From: Flavobacterium sp. GSB-24
GTDB taxonomy: Bacteria > Bacteroidota > Bacteroidia > Flavobacteriales > Flavobacteriaceae
Length of the DNA: 64,000 nt
NCBI RefSeq assembly: GCF_027924665.1
Contig: NZ_AP027043.1
Coordinates: forward strand, 4,402,001 to 4,466,000
Reading direction: 5' to 3'
Shown: positions 26,013-35,743 of the stretch, piece after piece
How positions within the stretch are numbered: the first letter of the stretch is position 1
Layout of the letters: every line of letters starts with the position of its first letter
Position numbers and translations under genes: made by a program
Notes under the pieces: generated by a model
Seen by the model: only the letters and a program-made list of their open reading frames with translations
What the model was told of the DNA's origin: nothing
Database searches by the model: none

Positions 26013-26885
26013 ATGAAAGAACACGTTTTTGATATAAGCCTTAAAAAAATAGGTATGCTTAAAGTAGATAATGATAGCCTCGAAATGATCAATTCTGAAG
26101 CTTACAAAGAGTATATAAAAGTGCTTTACCTTGATGCAGACTGTAAGATCAAGGTAGATTTTCAAGTATATAATACTTCAGGCAGTTCTCTTTTTTTTAT
26201 AAGTCCCAATCAGGTTCTCAGCATCGAAGAGATCGGTAAGCAAGAAGGCTTCTTTATATTTTACAACAGTGATTTTTACTGCATTCAAATTCATGACGAG
26301 GAAGTTGCCTGCGATGGACTGCTGTTCAATAATATTCATAATATGCCCATGACGACTGTACCTCAGACAGATTCCGCATTTATCGATTATTTATTTGTTC
26401 AGATGCAAGATGAATTTATTTTGAAAGATTCCTCGCAAGAGGAAATGATCCGTACTTATCTGAAACAAATCTTCATTAAGTCAACCCGACTCTGGAAACT
26501 GCAGCACCTAGACGGTGTATTGGGGCAACACCACAATGATCTCGAATGTTTCAGGCGTTTCACCCAATTGGTTGAAGCAAACTATAAACAAAAACATAGT
26601 GTAGCAGACTATGCCGATATACTTGCTATAGCACCCAAGACTCTGACCCATAAATTTAAGCGGATGAACCTGCCGCAACCCAATGAAATTATCAAAAACC
26701 GAATTATATTAGAAGCAAAAAGACTTTTAGTTCATACTGCTAAAAGTGCCAAAGAAATCGCATACGATCTTGGATATGAAGACCCAGCTTATTTTAGCCG
26801 TCTTTTTTTCATAAAAACTAATGAAACCCCATTTGGCTTTAAGAATAAATACCTCAGCATTCAGGCTTCAGAAGAAAGTCTTTAA
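26013..26885 (+). CDS. AraC-family transcriptional regulator
   Basis: 290 residues from the ATG at 26013; a TTG two codons upstream is less likely. The N-terminal 160 residues look like a small beta-rich ligand domain. The AraC helix-turn-helix pair is at about 190-285: HSVADYADILAIAPKTLTH as the first, AKEIAYDLGYEDPAYFSRLFF read in two parts as the second, then TPFGFK. There is no membrane segment. It is followed 22 bp later by a secreted HEATH-motif protein, so the two are probably cotranscribed. Confidence 0.85.
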   Translation: MKEHVFDISLKKIGMLKVDNDSLEMINSEAYKEYIKVLYLDADCKIKVDFQVYNTSGSSLFFISPNQVLSIEEIGKQEGFFIFYNSDFYCIQIHDEEVACDGLLFNNIHNMPMTTVPQTDSAFIDYLFVQMQDEFILKDSSQEEMIRTYLKQIFIKSTRLWKLQHLDGVLGQHHNDLECFRRFTQLVEANYKQKHSVADYADILAIAPKTLTHKFKRMNLPQPNEIIKNRIILEAKRLLVHTAKSAKEIAYDLGYEDPAYFSRLFFIKTNETPFGFKNKYLSIQASEESL

Positions 26886-26907
26886 AAATCAGAAAAAAAA
26901 TAAAATA

Positions 26908-27825
26908 ATGACAAGTAAATATTTTGTGTATACTTTTCTATACCTTTTCTTAACTGCAATCTGTATTAATGCACAGCAAGTTAAAGATCCCAATATTAGC
27001 ACATTGGCTGAACGCAATCAACGTGCACCGGAAAGTGTTTTTAAAAAATTTCGCAATGCAGGCATGGATCCTGTTGAACATCAATTAACCGATATTGAAA
27101 GAGAGAAGTTAAACAATGCCTTTGCTATACTGCCTCCATTACATCAAAAAATTCTAAAAAAGCATCTGCACAGTATCAGTTTTATGGATAATATGCCCAA
27201 TACTGCCCTTACATCACCTGTCGAAACATCTGATTCGGTAAAAATGTATAATATAGCTTTCCGTGCTGAAATTCTTAACCAGACTATTTCTGAGTGGACA
27301 ACCTGGAAAGAAAACACCTGCTATCAAAAATTAACAGACAGTCAATATCAGGTTACGATTGAAGCTGGTAATCTGGATGCCATTATCTACGTTTTACTTC
27401 ATGAAGCTACACATGTCGTGGATGGCGTTCTAAATCTAACTCCTCATCTGAATGAAAAAGATGTTTGGGAAGGATCAAAAGACTTTACACAAAATGTTTG
27501 GGATAAATATAATGAGCCTTCGGAGAACGTAATCAATCCATTACTCGAGACTGTACTCTTTAGAAGTGGTAAACCAATCGAAGTTTCATATGCCCCAGAA
27601 GTGTATAAAGCAATTCAAAAAACACCTTTTGTTTCACTCTACAGCACAGCATCATGGTTTGAAGATCTAGCCGAGGCATTAACTATTTATCATCTTACCG
27701 AGAAAATGAAGCAGCCTTATAAAGTGGTAGTTCTAAAAAATGGAATTCAGGAAGTCCTCTATGAACCAAGCAAGAATAAACGCGTGAAAAAAAGGCAAAA
27801 TCAATTACAGATTTTTTATACATAA
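26908..27825 (+). CDS. Secreted putative metallopeptidase (HEATH motif)
   Basis: 305 residues from the ATG at 26908; a start upstream would overlap the AraC gene. The signal peptide ends at INAQ. H165-E166-A-T-H169 in VLLHEATHVVD is an HExxH zinc motif, and WFEDLAEA about 90 residues later could give a third ligand. No other known peptidase domain was recognised. The gene sits in the AraC operon. Peptidase activity is inferred from the motif alone. Confidence 0.65.
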   Translation: MTSKYFVYTFLYLFLTAICINAQQVKDPNISTLAERNQRAPESVFKKFRNAGMDPVEHQLTDIEREKLNNAFAILPPLHQKILKKHLHSISFMDNMPNTALTSPVETSDSVKMYNIAFRAEILNQTISEWTTWKENTCYQKLTDSQYQVTIEAGNLDAIIYVLLHEATHVVDGVLNLTPHLNEKDVWEGSKDFTQNVWDKYNEPSENVINPLLETVLFRSGKPIEVSYAPEVYKAIQKTPFVSLYSTASWFEDLAEALTIYHLTEKMKQPYKVVVLKNGIQEVLYEPSKNKRVKKRQNQLQIFYT

Positions 27826-27905
27826 ATTACGGCCTTAAAATTCAAACGAAATAAGGTTTTAAAAATGTTTTTTACTTAACTCATAAATAATGACAATTTA
27901 TATGT

Positions 27906-28017
27906 ATGGCAGAATCATGGCAACAAGGGTTTGGAGTGGATACCATTTTTGACACAAAAAATTAAGGCGGTTTTTAAGATATTTCATGAGGCAAAGTTTT
28001 GCGGCAGAATCGTGGCG
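27906..28017 (+). repeat. Most complete dispersed repeat unit
   Basis: ATGGCAGAATCATGGCA (27906-27922), then GGAGTGGATACC with a T-rich tail (from 27933) running through ACACAAAAAATTAAGGCGG, then GCGGCAGAATCGTGGCG (28001-28017). Two cores frame one T-rich segment here. In the first core both hexamers are ATGGCA, while other copies have GTGGCA or GGTGCA twice. A plus-strand frame from 27986 crosses this repeat and is not a gene. Nothing else was found in 27826-28274. Confidence 0.7.
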
Positions 28018-28274
28018 CGTAAGTCTTGACCTAGTACTAAACTCATTAAAATCTAAAAACCTCCAAAATCAAATAATTTTCAAAGGTTCTAAAATATCAC
28101 GGTCCTTAAGAACCTATTTGCGAACCATTTTATGCAGTATTTCAGGAAGGTTTCAATATTACAACCTTAAAACAGTTTACAAAAAATAAAAAATGAATTG
28201 TAATATAGCGATTCTTGCATTCGTTTAGTTAGCCAAAGAGGGATATCGTAGTGAAATAAAAATAATTTAGTTTA

Positions 28275-28637
28275 CTATTTGCCAGTAATCTTTTTTCTAT
28301 GACCAGCTCCCCATTCACTTAAAGTTCTTAAAACGTCTCTTAGAGTTTCACTGTATGAAGATGCTTCATAAATAATGCTCACAGGCGTAGTGTCATATAC
28401 ATTTCTCAATATCAATTCGTTTTGTTCTAAATGCTTTAGTTCCTGTGCTAATATTTTTGGAGAAATACCATCAACATCCTTCAAGATTTCATTAAAGCGC
28501 TTGGAGCCATTTACCAAACTCAAAACAATTGGTAATTTCCATTTGCCATTTAGTACATACAAAGCATCTATTACATTCTTCAAATTACTCCCGCATTCTA
28601 CCTTCGAAATCTCCTCGTTTTTATTTTTCGTTTTCAT
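28275..28637 (-). CDS. HxlR-family transcriptional regulator
   Basis: 120 residues. C15 precedes the first helix (ECGSNLKNVIDALYVLNGKWK read in parts); KRFNEILKDVDGISPKILAQELKHLE (in parts) is the helix-turn-helix, with the wing at TPVSIIYEAS. It is divergent from an FMN-dependent azoreductase gene at 28750. YodB, an HxlR regulator of Bacillus, represses azoreductase genes and senses quinones and diamide through its cysteine, so a parallel role is likely here. Confidence 0.87.
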   Translation of the reverse strand: MKTKNKNEEISKVECGSNLKNVIDALYVLNGKWKLPIVLSLVNGSKRFNEILKDVDGISPKILAQELKHLEQNELILRNVYDTTPVSIIYEASSYSETLRDVLRTLSEWGAGHRKKITGK

Positions 28638-28714
28638 ATTGTAAATATATCAACTTTCTAAAAAGTAACCGCTTTCCTTTGGGTAACTACTATCTTTTTA
28701 ATACTTATTGAATT

Positions 28715-28722
28715 TACCTTTG
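28715..28722 (+). promoter_or_regulatory. -7 box of the azoreductase gene
   Basis: TACCTTTG, an exact TAnnTTTG match, 28 bp before the ATG at 28750. No TTG is found at 17-23 bp upstream, so a regulator may modulate it. Confidence 0.5.
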
Positions 28723-28749
28723 TATCAATAATTAAAAAAAGATAAAAAA

Positions 28750-29361
28750 ATGAATTCAAAGAAAATATTACAACTTAATTCCAGCATAATGGGAGAACAA
28801 TCATACAGTAAAAAATTGGGGAATGCTATTGTAGAAAAAATTCAAGAAAAATATGCTAATAGTACAGTTGAGCAATTGGATTTGGTAGAAAGTAATATTC
28901 CCCATCTTACTCCAGAAACGTTTCAAGCAATGTTAACGCCAACAGAGCATCAAACGGAAGAGACAAAACAGAGACTTAATTTGTCGGACAAATTGGTAGC
29001 ACAATTATTCGATGCAGACATCATTGTAATCGGAGCACCACTTATCAATCGCACTATTCACAGTTCTCTTAAAGCTTGGATAGACCATATCACTCGCCGT
29101 GGAATTACATTTGGTTACAGCAAAGAAGGTTTGCCTATAGGCTTAGTAACTGGTAAAAAAATATATGTTGCTATGAGTTCAGGTGGTATTTATACCGATG
29201 AACAGGGCAAAGCCAATGATTTTGTAGCACCTTATCTAAAATCTTTTTTAGGAGCTTTAGGAATGACTGATCTTACCATATTTAGAGCAGAAGGACTTCA
29301 CGTAACTCTAGTACAAGATACGGCATTGGAAAAAGGAATTAGTAGTATAGTTATCGATTAA
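28750..29361 (+). CDS. azoR: FMN-dependent NADH-azoreductase
   Basis: 203 residues with the flavodoxin-like NADH-azoreductase pattern: KILQLNSSIMGEQSYSKKLG at the N-terminus for FMN phosphate, PLINRTIHSSLKAWIDHITRRG in the middle (read in parts), and SSGGIYTDEQGKANDFVAPYLK (in parts) near the end. This family reduces azo compounds and quinones by two-electron transfer and protects against electrophiles. It is divergent from a cysteine-containing HxlR regulator. Confidence 0.88.
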   Translation: MNSKKILQLNSSIMGEQSYSKKLGNAIVEKIQEKYANSTVEQLDLVESNIPHLTPETFQAMLTPTEHQTEETKQRLNLSDKLVAQLFDADIIVIGAPLINRTIHSSLKAWIDHITRRGITFGYSKEGLPIGLVTGKKIYVAMSSGGIYTDEQGKANDFVAPYLKSFLGALGMTDLTIFRAEGLHVTLVQDTALEKGISSIVID

Positions 29362-29456
29362 TTACTTGATGATATCTTTATCAAAACGCTAAATAGTATT
29401 CCTTTGGTTGTAAGAAAGAAAGACTTATAAGGAATGTAACTTCGTCTGGGCTGGTA

Positions 29457-29487
29457 TTTGATTTAGCTTTGAAAAGTAGTATTTTTG
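29457..29487 (+). promoter_or_regulatory. Consensus Bacteroidota promoter
   Basis: TTTG (29457-29460), 19 bp, TATTTTTG (29480-29487): an exact TAnnTTTG -7 box with a well-spaced -33 element, 55 bp before the ATG at 29542. Confidence 0.65.
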
Positions 29488-29541
29488 AAACATAACCTGT
29501 AGTCTGCTTCCAAAGTCCAGACTTTAAAATAAACATAGAAT

Positions 29542-30210
29542 ATGGATGCGGCAAATTTAAAAACAAAGGCAGTTATTTTTGATATGGACGGAGTGCTGGT
29601 TGATTCGGAACCTTTGTGGCAGAAAGCAGAATTTGAAATTTTCTCTTCACTAGGAGTTCAGGTAACTGAGGAACTAACATTGATCACTAAAACAATGACT
29701 ACAAAAGAAGTTACTGAGTTCTGGCGCAGTAAATGTGCATGGGAAGATATAAGTGACCAGCAGGTGGCAGATTTAGTAATTTCTCGTGTAATTGAACTCA
29801 TTGAGAATGAAAACTGCCAAATAGAGGGTATAGAGAATTTTGTGAAGCTTATTAAAAATCAAGGTTATAAAATTGGGCTAGCTACAAATTCACCTTATAG
29901 AATTATACCTGTGGTGCTCAAAAAATTAAAATTGGCACAATACTTTGATGCAGTATCCTCCTCTGATTCAGAACGAAATGGCAAACCTGATCCTAGTGTG
30001 TATTTAACTACATGCCGTAAGCTGGAAGTAGAACCAGAGCAGTGTGCTGCCATTGAAGATTCCTATTCAGGAATGCTTGCAGCCAAAAGGGCAGGAATGA
30101 AAGTGGTAGCATTTACAAATGGAAATACAGGCGCAGACATAAGTATCGCAAATGACGTGATTAACAATTTCAGACATATTGACCAATGGCCGGCAGCCTG
30201 CAGCAACTGA
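29542..30210 (+). CDS. HAD-family sugar-phosphate phosphatase, HxpB/YniC-like
   Basis: 222 residues. HAD motif I is FDMDGVLVDSEPLW with nucleophile D14 and D16; motif II is LATNSPYR; motif III KPDPSVYL; and motif IV EDSYSGMLAA. The alpha-helical cap and the order of landmarks closely follow E. coli YniC (HxpB), a hexitol and 2-deoxyglucose 6-phosphate phosphatase. It stands alone with its own promoter. Confidence 0.85.
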   Translation: MDAANLKTKAVIFDMDGVLVDSEPLWQKAEFEIFSSLGVQVTEELTLITKTMTTKEVTEFWRSKCAWEDISDQQVADLVISRVIELIENENCQIEGIENFVKLIKNQGYKIGLATNSPYRIIPVVLKKLKLAQYFDAVSSSDSERNGKPDPSVYLTTCRKLEVEPEQCAAIEDSYSGMLAAKRAGMKVVAFTNGNTGADISIANDVINNFRHIDQWPAACSN

Positions 30211-30487
30211 GGCGAGTACTTGTCATATCTGCCTCACTGCCCACATCATCAGTCCCATTCAGAGATTCAATAAAAATATACGATAAAACAGAAAGTTTAA
30301 AATATTTCTGACCCCTTTAGGGCTTTCCTCATCCCCTTCCATATATAATGGATACTTTAGCGATCCAAAAGATTCAAGTGTCAATTATATAAGCCTCCTT
30401 ATAAATTTTATAAACTACAGTAGCAGCGCAACATGTAATTTTAATATCACAATGAATAATTACAAATCAGTGAATTAAAATAAGATT

Positions 30488-30772
30488 ATGGAAAATATAT
30501 TCAATCAGGAAAATCTGGAAGATATACAAAAAATGATAGAAGATAAACTCAGCAGTGTTCCAGGAGAACTAATCCTCTGCGGGGCAGTAGGAGCTCTGCT
30601 TTTATCTTCGTATCTTAATAAAACTGGACATACTCAGGCGGGCTCTGTAATTGGAAAATTATCAATACCTATAATTGGAATAGGTATTGCCAAATATCAA
30701 GATGTTTTGAAGTCTGCTGCACAAAGCATTTCAAAAGCTGAATCAGCTTCAGATTCTCAACAGACAGAGTAG
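30488..30772 (+). CDS. Hypothetical small membrane protein
   Basis: 94 residues, ATG start. An acidic amphipathic N-terminal helix (about 1-25) precedes two hydrophobic segments (LILCGAVGALLLSSYL, about 28-43; IGKLSIPIIGIGIAKY, about 55-70) and a soluble polar tail. No known family. It is followed by a strong terminator, so it is a separate transcription unit. Confidence 0.6.
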   Translation: MENIFNQENLEDIQKMIEDKLSSVPGELILCGAVGALLLSSYLNKTGHTQAGSVIGKLSIPIIGIGIAKYQDVLKSAAQSISKAESASDSQQTE

Positions 30773-30795
30773 GACGACTCTAGTAAAAGAAATAT

Positions 30796-30827
30796 AAAGG
30801 AAACAGAAATCAACAACTGTTTCCTTT
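30796..30827 (+). terminator. Strong intrinsic terminator
   Basis: AAAGGAAACAG pairs perfectly with CTGTTTCCTTT (11 bp, 10-nt loop), followed by ACTTTTT. It starts 24 bp past the stop at 30772. Confidence 0.85.
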
Positions 30828-31000
30828 ACTTTTTAAATTTAATTCTTTTATCTGCTCCTTAATAGTTTTCATACAGCTTTTTATCCTTTCCAGAAGCTGG
30901 ACTTATATTGCCTGCCTGTTGCTAAAAATGCCCTCTGATTAATTATAAATTATATAAAACTCTATCAAAATTCTATAACTTAAAAAGCTGCTGTTCAAGC

Positions 31001-31008
31001 TACTTTTG
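31001..31008 (+). promoter_or_regulatory. -7 box upstream of the 31046 gene
   Basis: TACTTTTG, an exact TAnnTTTG match 38 bp before the ATG. The -33 side is weak. Confidence 0.45.
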
Positions 31009-31045
31009 AAAAAATATATTTATACACCCACCTTTTAGTCCAAAT

Positions 31046-31351
31046 ATGAAAATAGCAGCAGTAAGTCCAGTTATTCCATTATTTAAAAAAATTAATATTG
31101 AATCTGGCACAAATTCCGCAGATGAGGCATTTCGAATAGAAACGCAGAAACAAAATCTTTTAACAGACTTATACAGCAGATCTGATGATGAACCAGACTT
31201 TGACTGTGAATTTCTAGATGCAGCATACAGCTGTAGCGAAAACGAAAATGTTATTGATTTAGAATCTCAAGATGAGCTTACAGATCTATTTAATGATAAC
31301 CAGTGGGATGCGGAAATCTATGACCCGTATCTGGAATCAACTTATTATTAG
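31046..31351 (+). CDS. Hypothetical acidic protein
   Basis: 101 residues with a basic first third (PLFKKINIE) and a strongly acidic C-terminal half (SDDEPDFDCEF, ENENVIDLESQDELTDLF, DAEIYDPYLE). No signal peptide, membrane segment or family. Likely disordered in part. It has a good promoter box. Real status is probable but not certain. Confidence 0.55.
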   Translation: MKIAAVSPVIPLFKKINIESGTNSADEAFRIETQKQNLLTDLYSRSDDEPDFDCEFLDAAYSCSENENVIDLESQDELTDLFNDNQWDAEIYDPYLESTYY

Positions 31352-31386
31352 ATAGGAATTCGCAGCTGCCAGTTTACCACACAACA

Positions 31387-31406
31387 TGTGGATAAACTGA
31401 TCCACA
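31387..31406 (+). terminator. Hairpin after the acidic-protein gene
   Basis: TGTGGAT and ATCCACA, 7 bp with a 6-nt loop, 36 bp past the stop. No T-tract follows, so it may be a stabiliser or a binding site instead. Confidence 0.35.
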
Positions 31407-31880
31407 CAGTCAGATAACTTCCCGGGCAATAGAAAATTATTCTTTTAATTTTCGTTCTGCCCATGAAATTCTGTTCTCATCATGTTTTTCCACCCTGCAT
31501 ACCCCTAGCACTTTTTTCTCGTAATAACTTTCAGGTCCATAAGTTTTTTAATTCCCTATAATCTTTGTTTTGTGTAAAAATCACTGCATGTGTTCGAACA
31601 ACCAAAAATTCACTAAAATTAAAAACTAAAGAAGTCTAGGTTCCAATATTATTAAATCAAGCTCTCAAATTGAAAATAACGGATAAAAAACTATATAATA
31701 CTCTACATCTATCAATATTAAATATAAGCTCAGTAATTTTGAAATATTAAACAACTAAAAATAATCAAATTATATCAAAATAAGATATTAAATTGGATTA
31801 TGAAAACAGTTGATAAAAACAATATACAGCTCATCGAGGACTTTTTTTTGCTCAAATTTTAGCGACCGAAACTGCTTTTA

Positions 31881-31953
31881 TTTTACCACAAAAAGTTAAG
31901 GCAGTTTTTAAAATTATTTGACACATCTAAGTTTTGTGGCAGAATCGTAGTAC
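31881..31953 (+). repeat. Dispersed repeat unit
   Basis: T-rich half with CCACAAAAAGTTAAGGCAG, then the core GTGGCAGAATCGTAGTA (31937-31953), whose right hexamer has decayed. It lies in the long gene-free stretch 31352-32646, which otherwise shows only the dyad at 32534-32561 and no convincing gene. Confidence 0.65.
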
Positions 31954-32533
31954 ATCGTTATTTGCAAAATGAAAAACTAACAAATCAACGCTTTCCAAAT
32001 TTAACTTCAGAACTTTTATTAATCTGACTTTGATTTAAAAAATATAACTGTTGTTGCAAATAACAGCAATAGTATTAGTTATTACTCTCTGAAATTGAAT
32101 TACAAATTTGGATTTGTGCATGTCTGGGCAAACCTACTTACAACTTATAACAACTTACTTTTTTTGCTGTTATTGGTTTAATAAATAAAAAGTATGCACA
32201 AATTTTCGTTAAAGAGACATTAGTCCCATAAATGAAGTATTTTGTCCTATAACTATATTTCCTAATGATCTTATTTTGCAAAGAAAATAAAACTATCAAA
32301 GACTAATAGTTTTCTTTTAAAACTTCTATCTCATAAAATAGTATAATTAAACTAGAACTAAGACTAAACAAGTAACAGATCATTATTTAGTCTATATAAA
32401 ACCAGTTGTTAAAACAGCATCAATACAAGATAAGGTCAATTTTAAACACTTATACTTTTATTTGTCCATTTATTACTTCTCAATAAATCAAATAACCTAA
32501 TCGTAAAAGTATTGCTAAATGTTTCTGTAATTT

Positions 32534-32561
32534 ATGTCTGAAAGTATAACATTTTAGACAT
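32534..32561. promoter_or_regulatory. Dyad upstream of the second LytTR operon
   Basis: ATGTCTGAAA (32534-32543) and TTTTAGACAT (32552-32561): 10-bp arms with one mismatch and an 8-nt spacer, about 86 bp before the ATG at 32647. Possible operator or leader hairpin. Confidence 0.4.
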
Positions 32562-32646
32562 GAGTAAAATAATTAATAATCAACACATTCATATTTGAAT
32601 TTTTGAACTAAATTTTTGAATTGATAATAAAGCGCAAATAAAAGAC

Positions 32647-33408
32647 ATGACTCCTGTTAATGCCATAATCATATCTGAGGAACAAGAAACTTTTCAAATC
32701 TTAAAAAAATTTGAGGAAGAAAACGCTATGATTATTGAGATAATTGGTAACGCGGATTGTACAAAAGACGTAATGACTTTAATAAAAGAGAAAAAGCCAG
32801 ACCTTATTTTCTTAGATATTTATCTTACAGATAATTTGTTTTTTGAAATGCTCGAACAATTAGAATTTAATATTCCGAAACTTGTATTTATATCAGCAAA
32901 TAAGGATTATGCTGTTAAAGCTTTTAAACACGATGCCGTTGATTTTTTACTAAAACCAATTGATTTTAATTCCATAATAATGGCTATTTATAAAGTAATT
33001 AAAAGAAGGGAAATGGAGCGCTCCTATCAAAATCAAAAAATTAACAATATAAATATTTCAAACACTATAAGTCAAAAAAATGATTATGTTGCCGTTGCAT
33101 CTTTAGAAAAAATAGAACTCATACCAATGTCCGAAATTACTTTTTGCAAAGCAGATGGAAAGTATACCGTTTTTATTTTAAGTAACGGAGCCAAGATAAT
33201 GTCAAGCAGAAATCTAGGTGAATACAGTACAATTCTTGATAACAGTTATTTTTTTAGAATACACCATTCTTATATTGTCAATCTTCGTTATATCGCTAAA
33301 ATCTCAAAAAAAGACGGCTACTTCTGCGAACTTTCTAATGGAGTAATTTTACCAATTGCCAAAAGACGGCAAGATGATTTTAACAAGTTTATAAAACTTA
33401 AAGATTAA
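32647..33408 (+). CDS. LytTR-family response regulator
   Basis: 253 residues. The receiver domain (about 1-122) has phosphoacceptor D57 in LIFLDIYLTD and lysine in FLLKPI; the acidic pocket is E11-E12 after S10, where the family usually has DD. The LytTR domain (about 145-250) shows DYVAVASLEKIELI, ADGKYT, FFRIHHSYIVN and LPIAKRR. It parallels the regulator at 7003-7764 along its full length. It is followed by a PAS-type kinase (31 bp) and a single receiver, so this is an operon of signal transfer. The partner kinase is HisKA-type, which is unusual for a LytTR protein. Confidence 0.9.
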   Translation: MTPVNAIIISEEQETFQILKKFEEENAMIIEIIGNADCTKDVMTLIKEKKPDLIFLDIYLTDNLFFEMLEQLEFNIPKLVFISANKDYAVKAFKHDAVDFLLKPIDFNSIIMAIYKVIKRREMERSYQNQKINNINISNTISQKNDYVAVASLEKIELIPMSEITFCKADGKYTVFILSNGAKIMSSRNLGEYSTILDNSYFFRIHHSYIVNLRYIAKISKKDGYFCELSNGVILPIAKRRQDDFNKFIKLKD

Positions 33409-33439
33409 AAATAAAAAGTTAACCTCAATTACCCGCAAA

Positions 33440-35743
33440 ATGAATATCCATAATAATTCAGAAAGCAACGTGGCAGAAGAAAAAAATGATAATACTACTT
33501 ATCATTTGGAAGAACCTTTAACTGACCTTGGTAAAATTTTAGATTTTTCAATGGATCTAATCTGCTCTTGTGATGAAGAGGGAAGATTTGTATGGGTAAA
33601 TAAAGCTTCAGAACGTATTTTAGGTTATAAACCCGAAGAATTAATTGGTAAAAAATACAGTGATTTTTTATTTCATGAGGATAATGGTATTCCGATAAAT
33701 GAAAATTTTGATTTTAAGAGCGAGACACACTTACCTATATTTGAAAAAAAGTTCATACACAAAAACACAAATATTATCTATTTGCAATGGTCTATTGTTC
33801 GAGATAATGTTAAAAATTTATGCTACTGCATAGGGAGAGATATTACTGAGAAAAAAAATATAGAAAAAGCAATTGAATTTGAAAGGCTGCAATTCTTTAA
33901 TATATATTCGCAGGCCCCTTCCTATATGGGAATTTTAAATGGTCCCAACCACGTTTATGAATTGGCAAACGAACTTTATTTGCAGTTAATTGATAAGAGG
34001 GATATTATTGGGAAGACTGTAAAAGAAGTTTTGCCAGAACTTGAAACGCAAGGAATTTTTGAAATTTTAGATAATGTATTTAAAACAGGGGAAAGCTTTT
34101 GTGCTAATGAAATGCTCATAACATTTGATCGTTATAGCGACGGAAAATTCAAAGATTTTTACTTAAATTTTATTTTTCAGGCCCGCAGGAATGCAGATAA
34201 TACTATTGACGGAATATTCATTTTTGGGAACGATGTAACAGAGCAGGTTCTATCGCGAAAAAAAATTGAAGAAAGCGAAAAAATGTATAAAGATTTAATC
34301 CATAAATTGCCAGTTGCTACCTACTCTTGCGATGCTGAAGGACGAATAGTACTTTATAATAAGGCCGCAGCCGCATTATGGGGTAGAGAGCCTGAATTAG
34401 GAAAAGATTTATGGTGTAATTCATGGTACAGTAATGATAATAAAAAAGAGCACTCTGCACCTTTGAATTTATGTTCGTTGGCTACAGCACTAAAAGATGG
34501 TGATCCAATCCTTAATAAGGAAATAATTATAGAGCGCCCGAATGGCGATAAGCGCAATGTGCTGCCACACCCAGTTTCGTTTCACAATGCTGATGGTGAA
34601 ATAACAGGAGCAGTTATTGTACTTTCTGATATTACTGAAATGAAACTGGCACAAAAAGAGCTGAAAAAAAGTGAAAAAAAATACAGGTATCTTTTTGACA
34701 ACAATCCAATGCCAATGTGGATTATTGATTTAGTGTCTTTTAAATTTCTGGATGTAAATAAAATGGCAATTCTGCAATACGGATACAGCCGTGAAGAATT
34801 CCTTTCTATGACTGCTTTGGACATACGGCCAAATGATGATAAAATTCATTTCATAAAATCGAGTGATACTTCAAATATTACTAAATCGAATTATAATAGA
34901 GGAATATGGAATCATATAAAGAAAGATGGAACTATTATTCCTGTTGAAATTATTGCCCATAATGTTGTTTATGAAGGAACAGCAGCAAGATTAATTCTTT
35001 CTAATGATATCTCTGATCGCAAAAAGGCAGAAACAAATTTGGAAAAAAGAAATCGGGAGCTTATCAAAACCAATTCGGAACTGGATCGATTTGTATATAG
35101 TGTATCACACGATCTACGTTCGCCTCTAACATCTATTCTTGGTCTGATCTCTTTTATTGAAACAGAAAGCAAGGAAATTGATACTCTAAAGCATGCTGAA
35201 TTGATACGGATTAGCATCAATCGTTTGGATGACTTTATAAAAAATATTTTAAGCTATTCGCGTAATAACCGTACTGGGATTTTAGTAGAACAGATTTCGC
35301 CAAATGAAATGGTACTTGATATAGTAGATTCGCTCCAAAGAATGAAAGAAGCTAAAGGGATTCGTTTTGAAATTGAAATTACCGAACAAAAACTTTTTTA
35401 CACGGACAAGCTTAGATTTACAACCATTATAAAAAATCTAATTTCAAATGCCATAAAATACCATAAAAAAGAGGAAGATGACAGATTTGTAAAAATATTT
35501 GGATATTCGGATAATGAAAATCTACATTTTTCAATAGTAGATAACGGGATAGGAATTGATCCTGCATATCATCAAAAAATATTCGAAATGTTTTTTCGTC
35601 TTTCAGGCAAAGATGGCTCAGGTATTGGCCTATATATCGTAAAAGATGCTGTAGAAATATTACAGGGCTCTATAGAAGTGCAGTCAGAGAAAGGGATCGG
35701 AACCAAATTTAATATCACTCTAAAAAATTTGAAACCATGCTAA
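33440..35743 (+). CDS. Multi-PAS sensor histidine kinase
   Basis: 767 residues, soluble, no signal peptide or transmembrane segment. Four PAS modules are visible (about 28-135, 150-275, 285-405, 412-530), with typical words LGYKPEELIGK, ITEKKNIE, VLSDITEMK and YGYSREEFL. The HisKA domain follows, with H557 in SVSHDLRSPLTSILG. The HATPase has an N box at LISNAIKYH, G1 at VDNGIGIDP, F box MFFRLSG, and G2 GSGIGLYIV. It is a cytoplasmic sensor. Its stop overlaps the receiver gene by 7 bp, implying tight coupling with that receiver. Confidence 0.92.
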   Translation: MNIHNNSESNVAEEKNDNTTYHLEEPLTDLGKILDFSMDLICSCDEEGRFVWVNKASERILGYKPEELIGKKYSDFLFHEDNGIPINENFDFKSETHLPIFEKKFIHKNTNIIYLQWSIVRDNVKNLCYCIGRDITEKKNIEKAIEFERLQFFNIYSQAPSYMGILNGPNHVYELANELYLQLIDKRDIIGKTVKEVLPELETQGIFEILDNVFKTGESFCANEMLITFDRYSDGKFKDFYLNFIFQARRNADNTIDGIFIFGNDVTEQVLSRKKIEESEKMYKDLIHKLPVATYSCDAEGRIVLYNKAAAALWGREPELGKDLWCNSWYSNDNKKEHSAPLNLCSLATALKDGDPILNKEIIIERPNGDKRNVLPHPVSFHNADGEITGAVIVLSDITEMKLAQKELKKSEKKYRYLFDNNPMPMWIIDLVSFKFLDVNKMAILQYGYSREEFLSMTALDIRPNDDKIHFIKSSDTSNITKSNYNRGIWNHIKKDGTIIPVEIIAHNVVYEGTAARLILSNDISDRKKAETNLEKRNRELIKTNSELDRFVYSVSHDLRSPLTSILGLISFIETESKEIDTLKHAELIRISINRLDDFIKNILSYSRNNRTGILVEQISPNEMVLDIVDSLQRMKEAKGIRFEIEITEQKLFYTDKLRFTTIIKNLISNAIKYHKKEEDDRFVKIFGYSDNENLHFSIVDNGIGIDPAYHQKIFEMFFRLSGKDGSGIGLYIVKDAVEILQGSIEVQSEKGIGTKFNITLKNLKPC

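Noticed and set aside
27986..28189. Plus-strand 67-codon frame
   Set aside because: It starts inside the dispersed repeat core and reads through non-coding repeat sequence.
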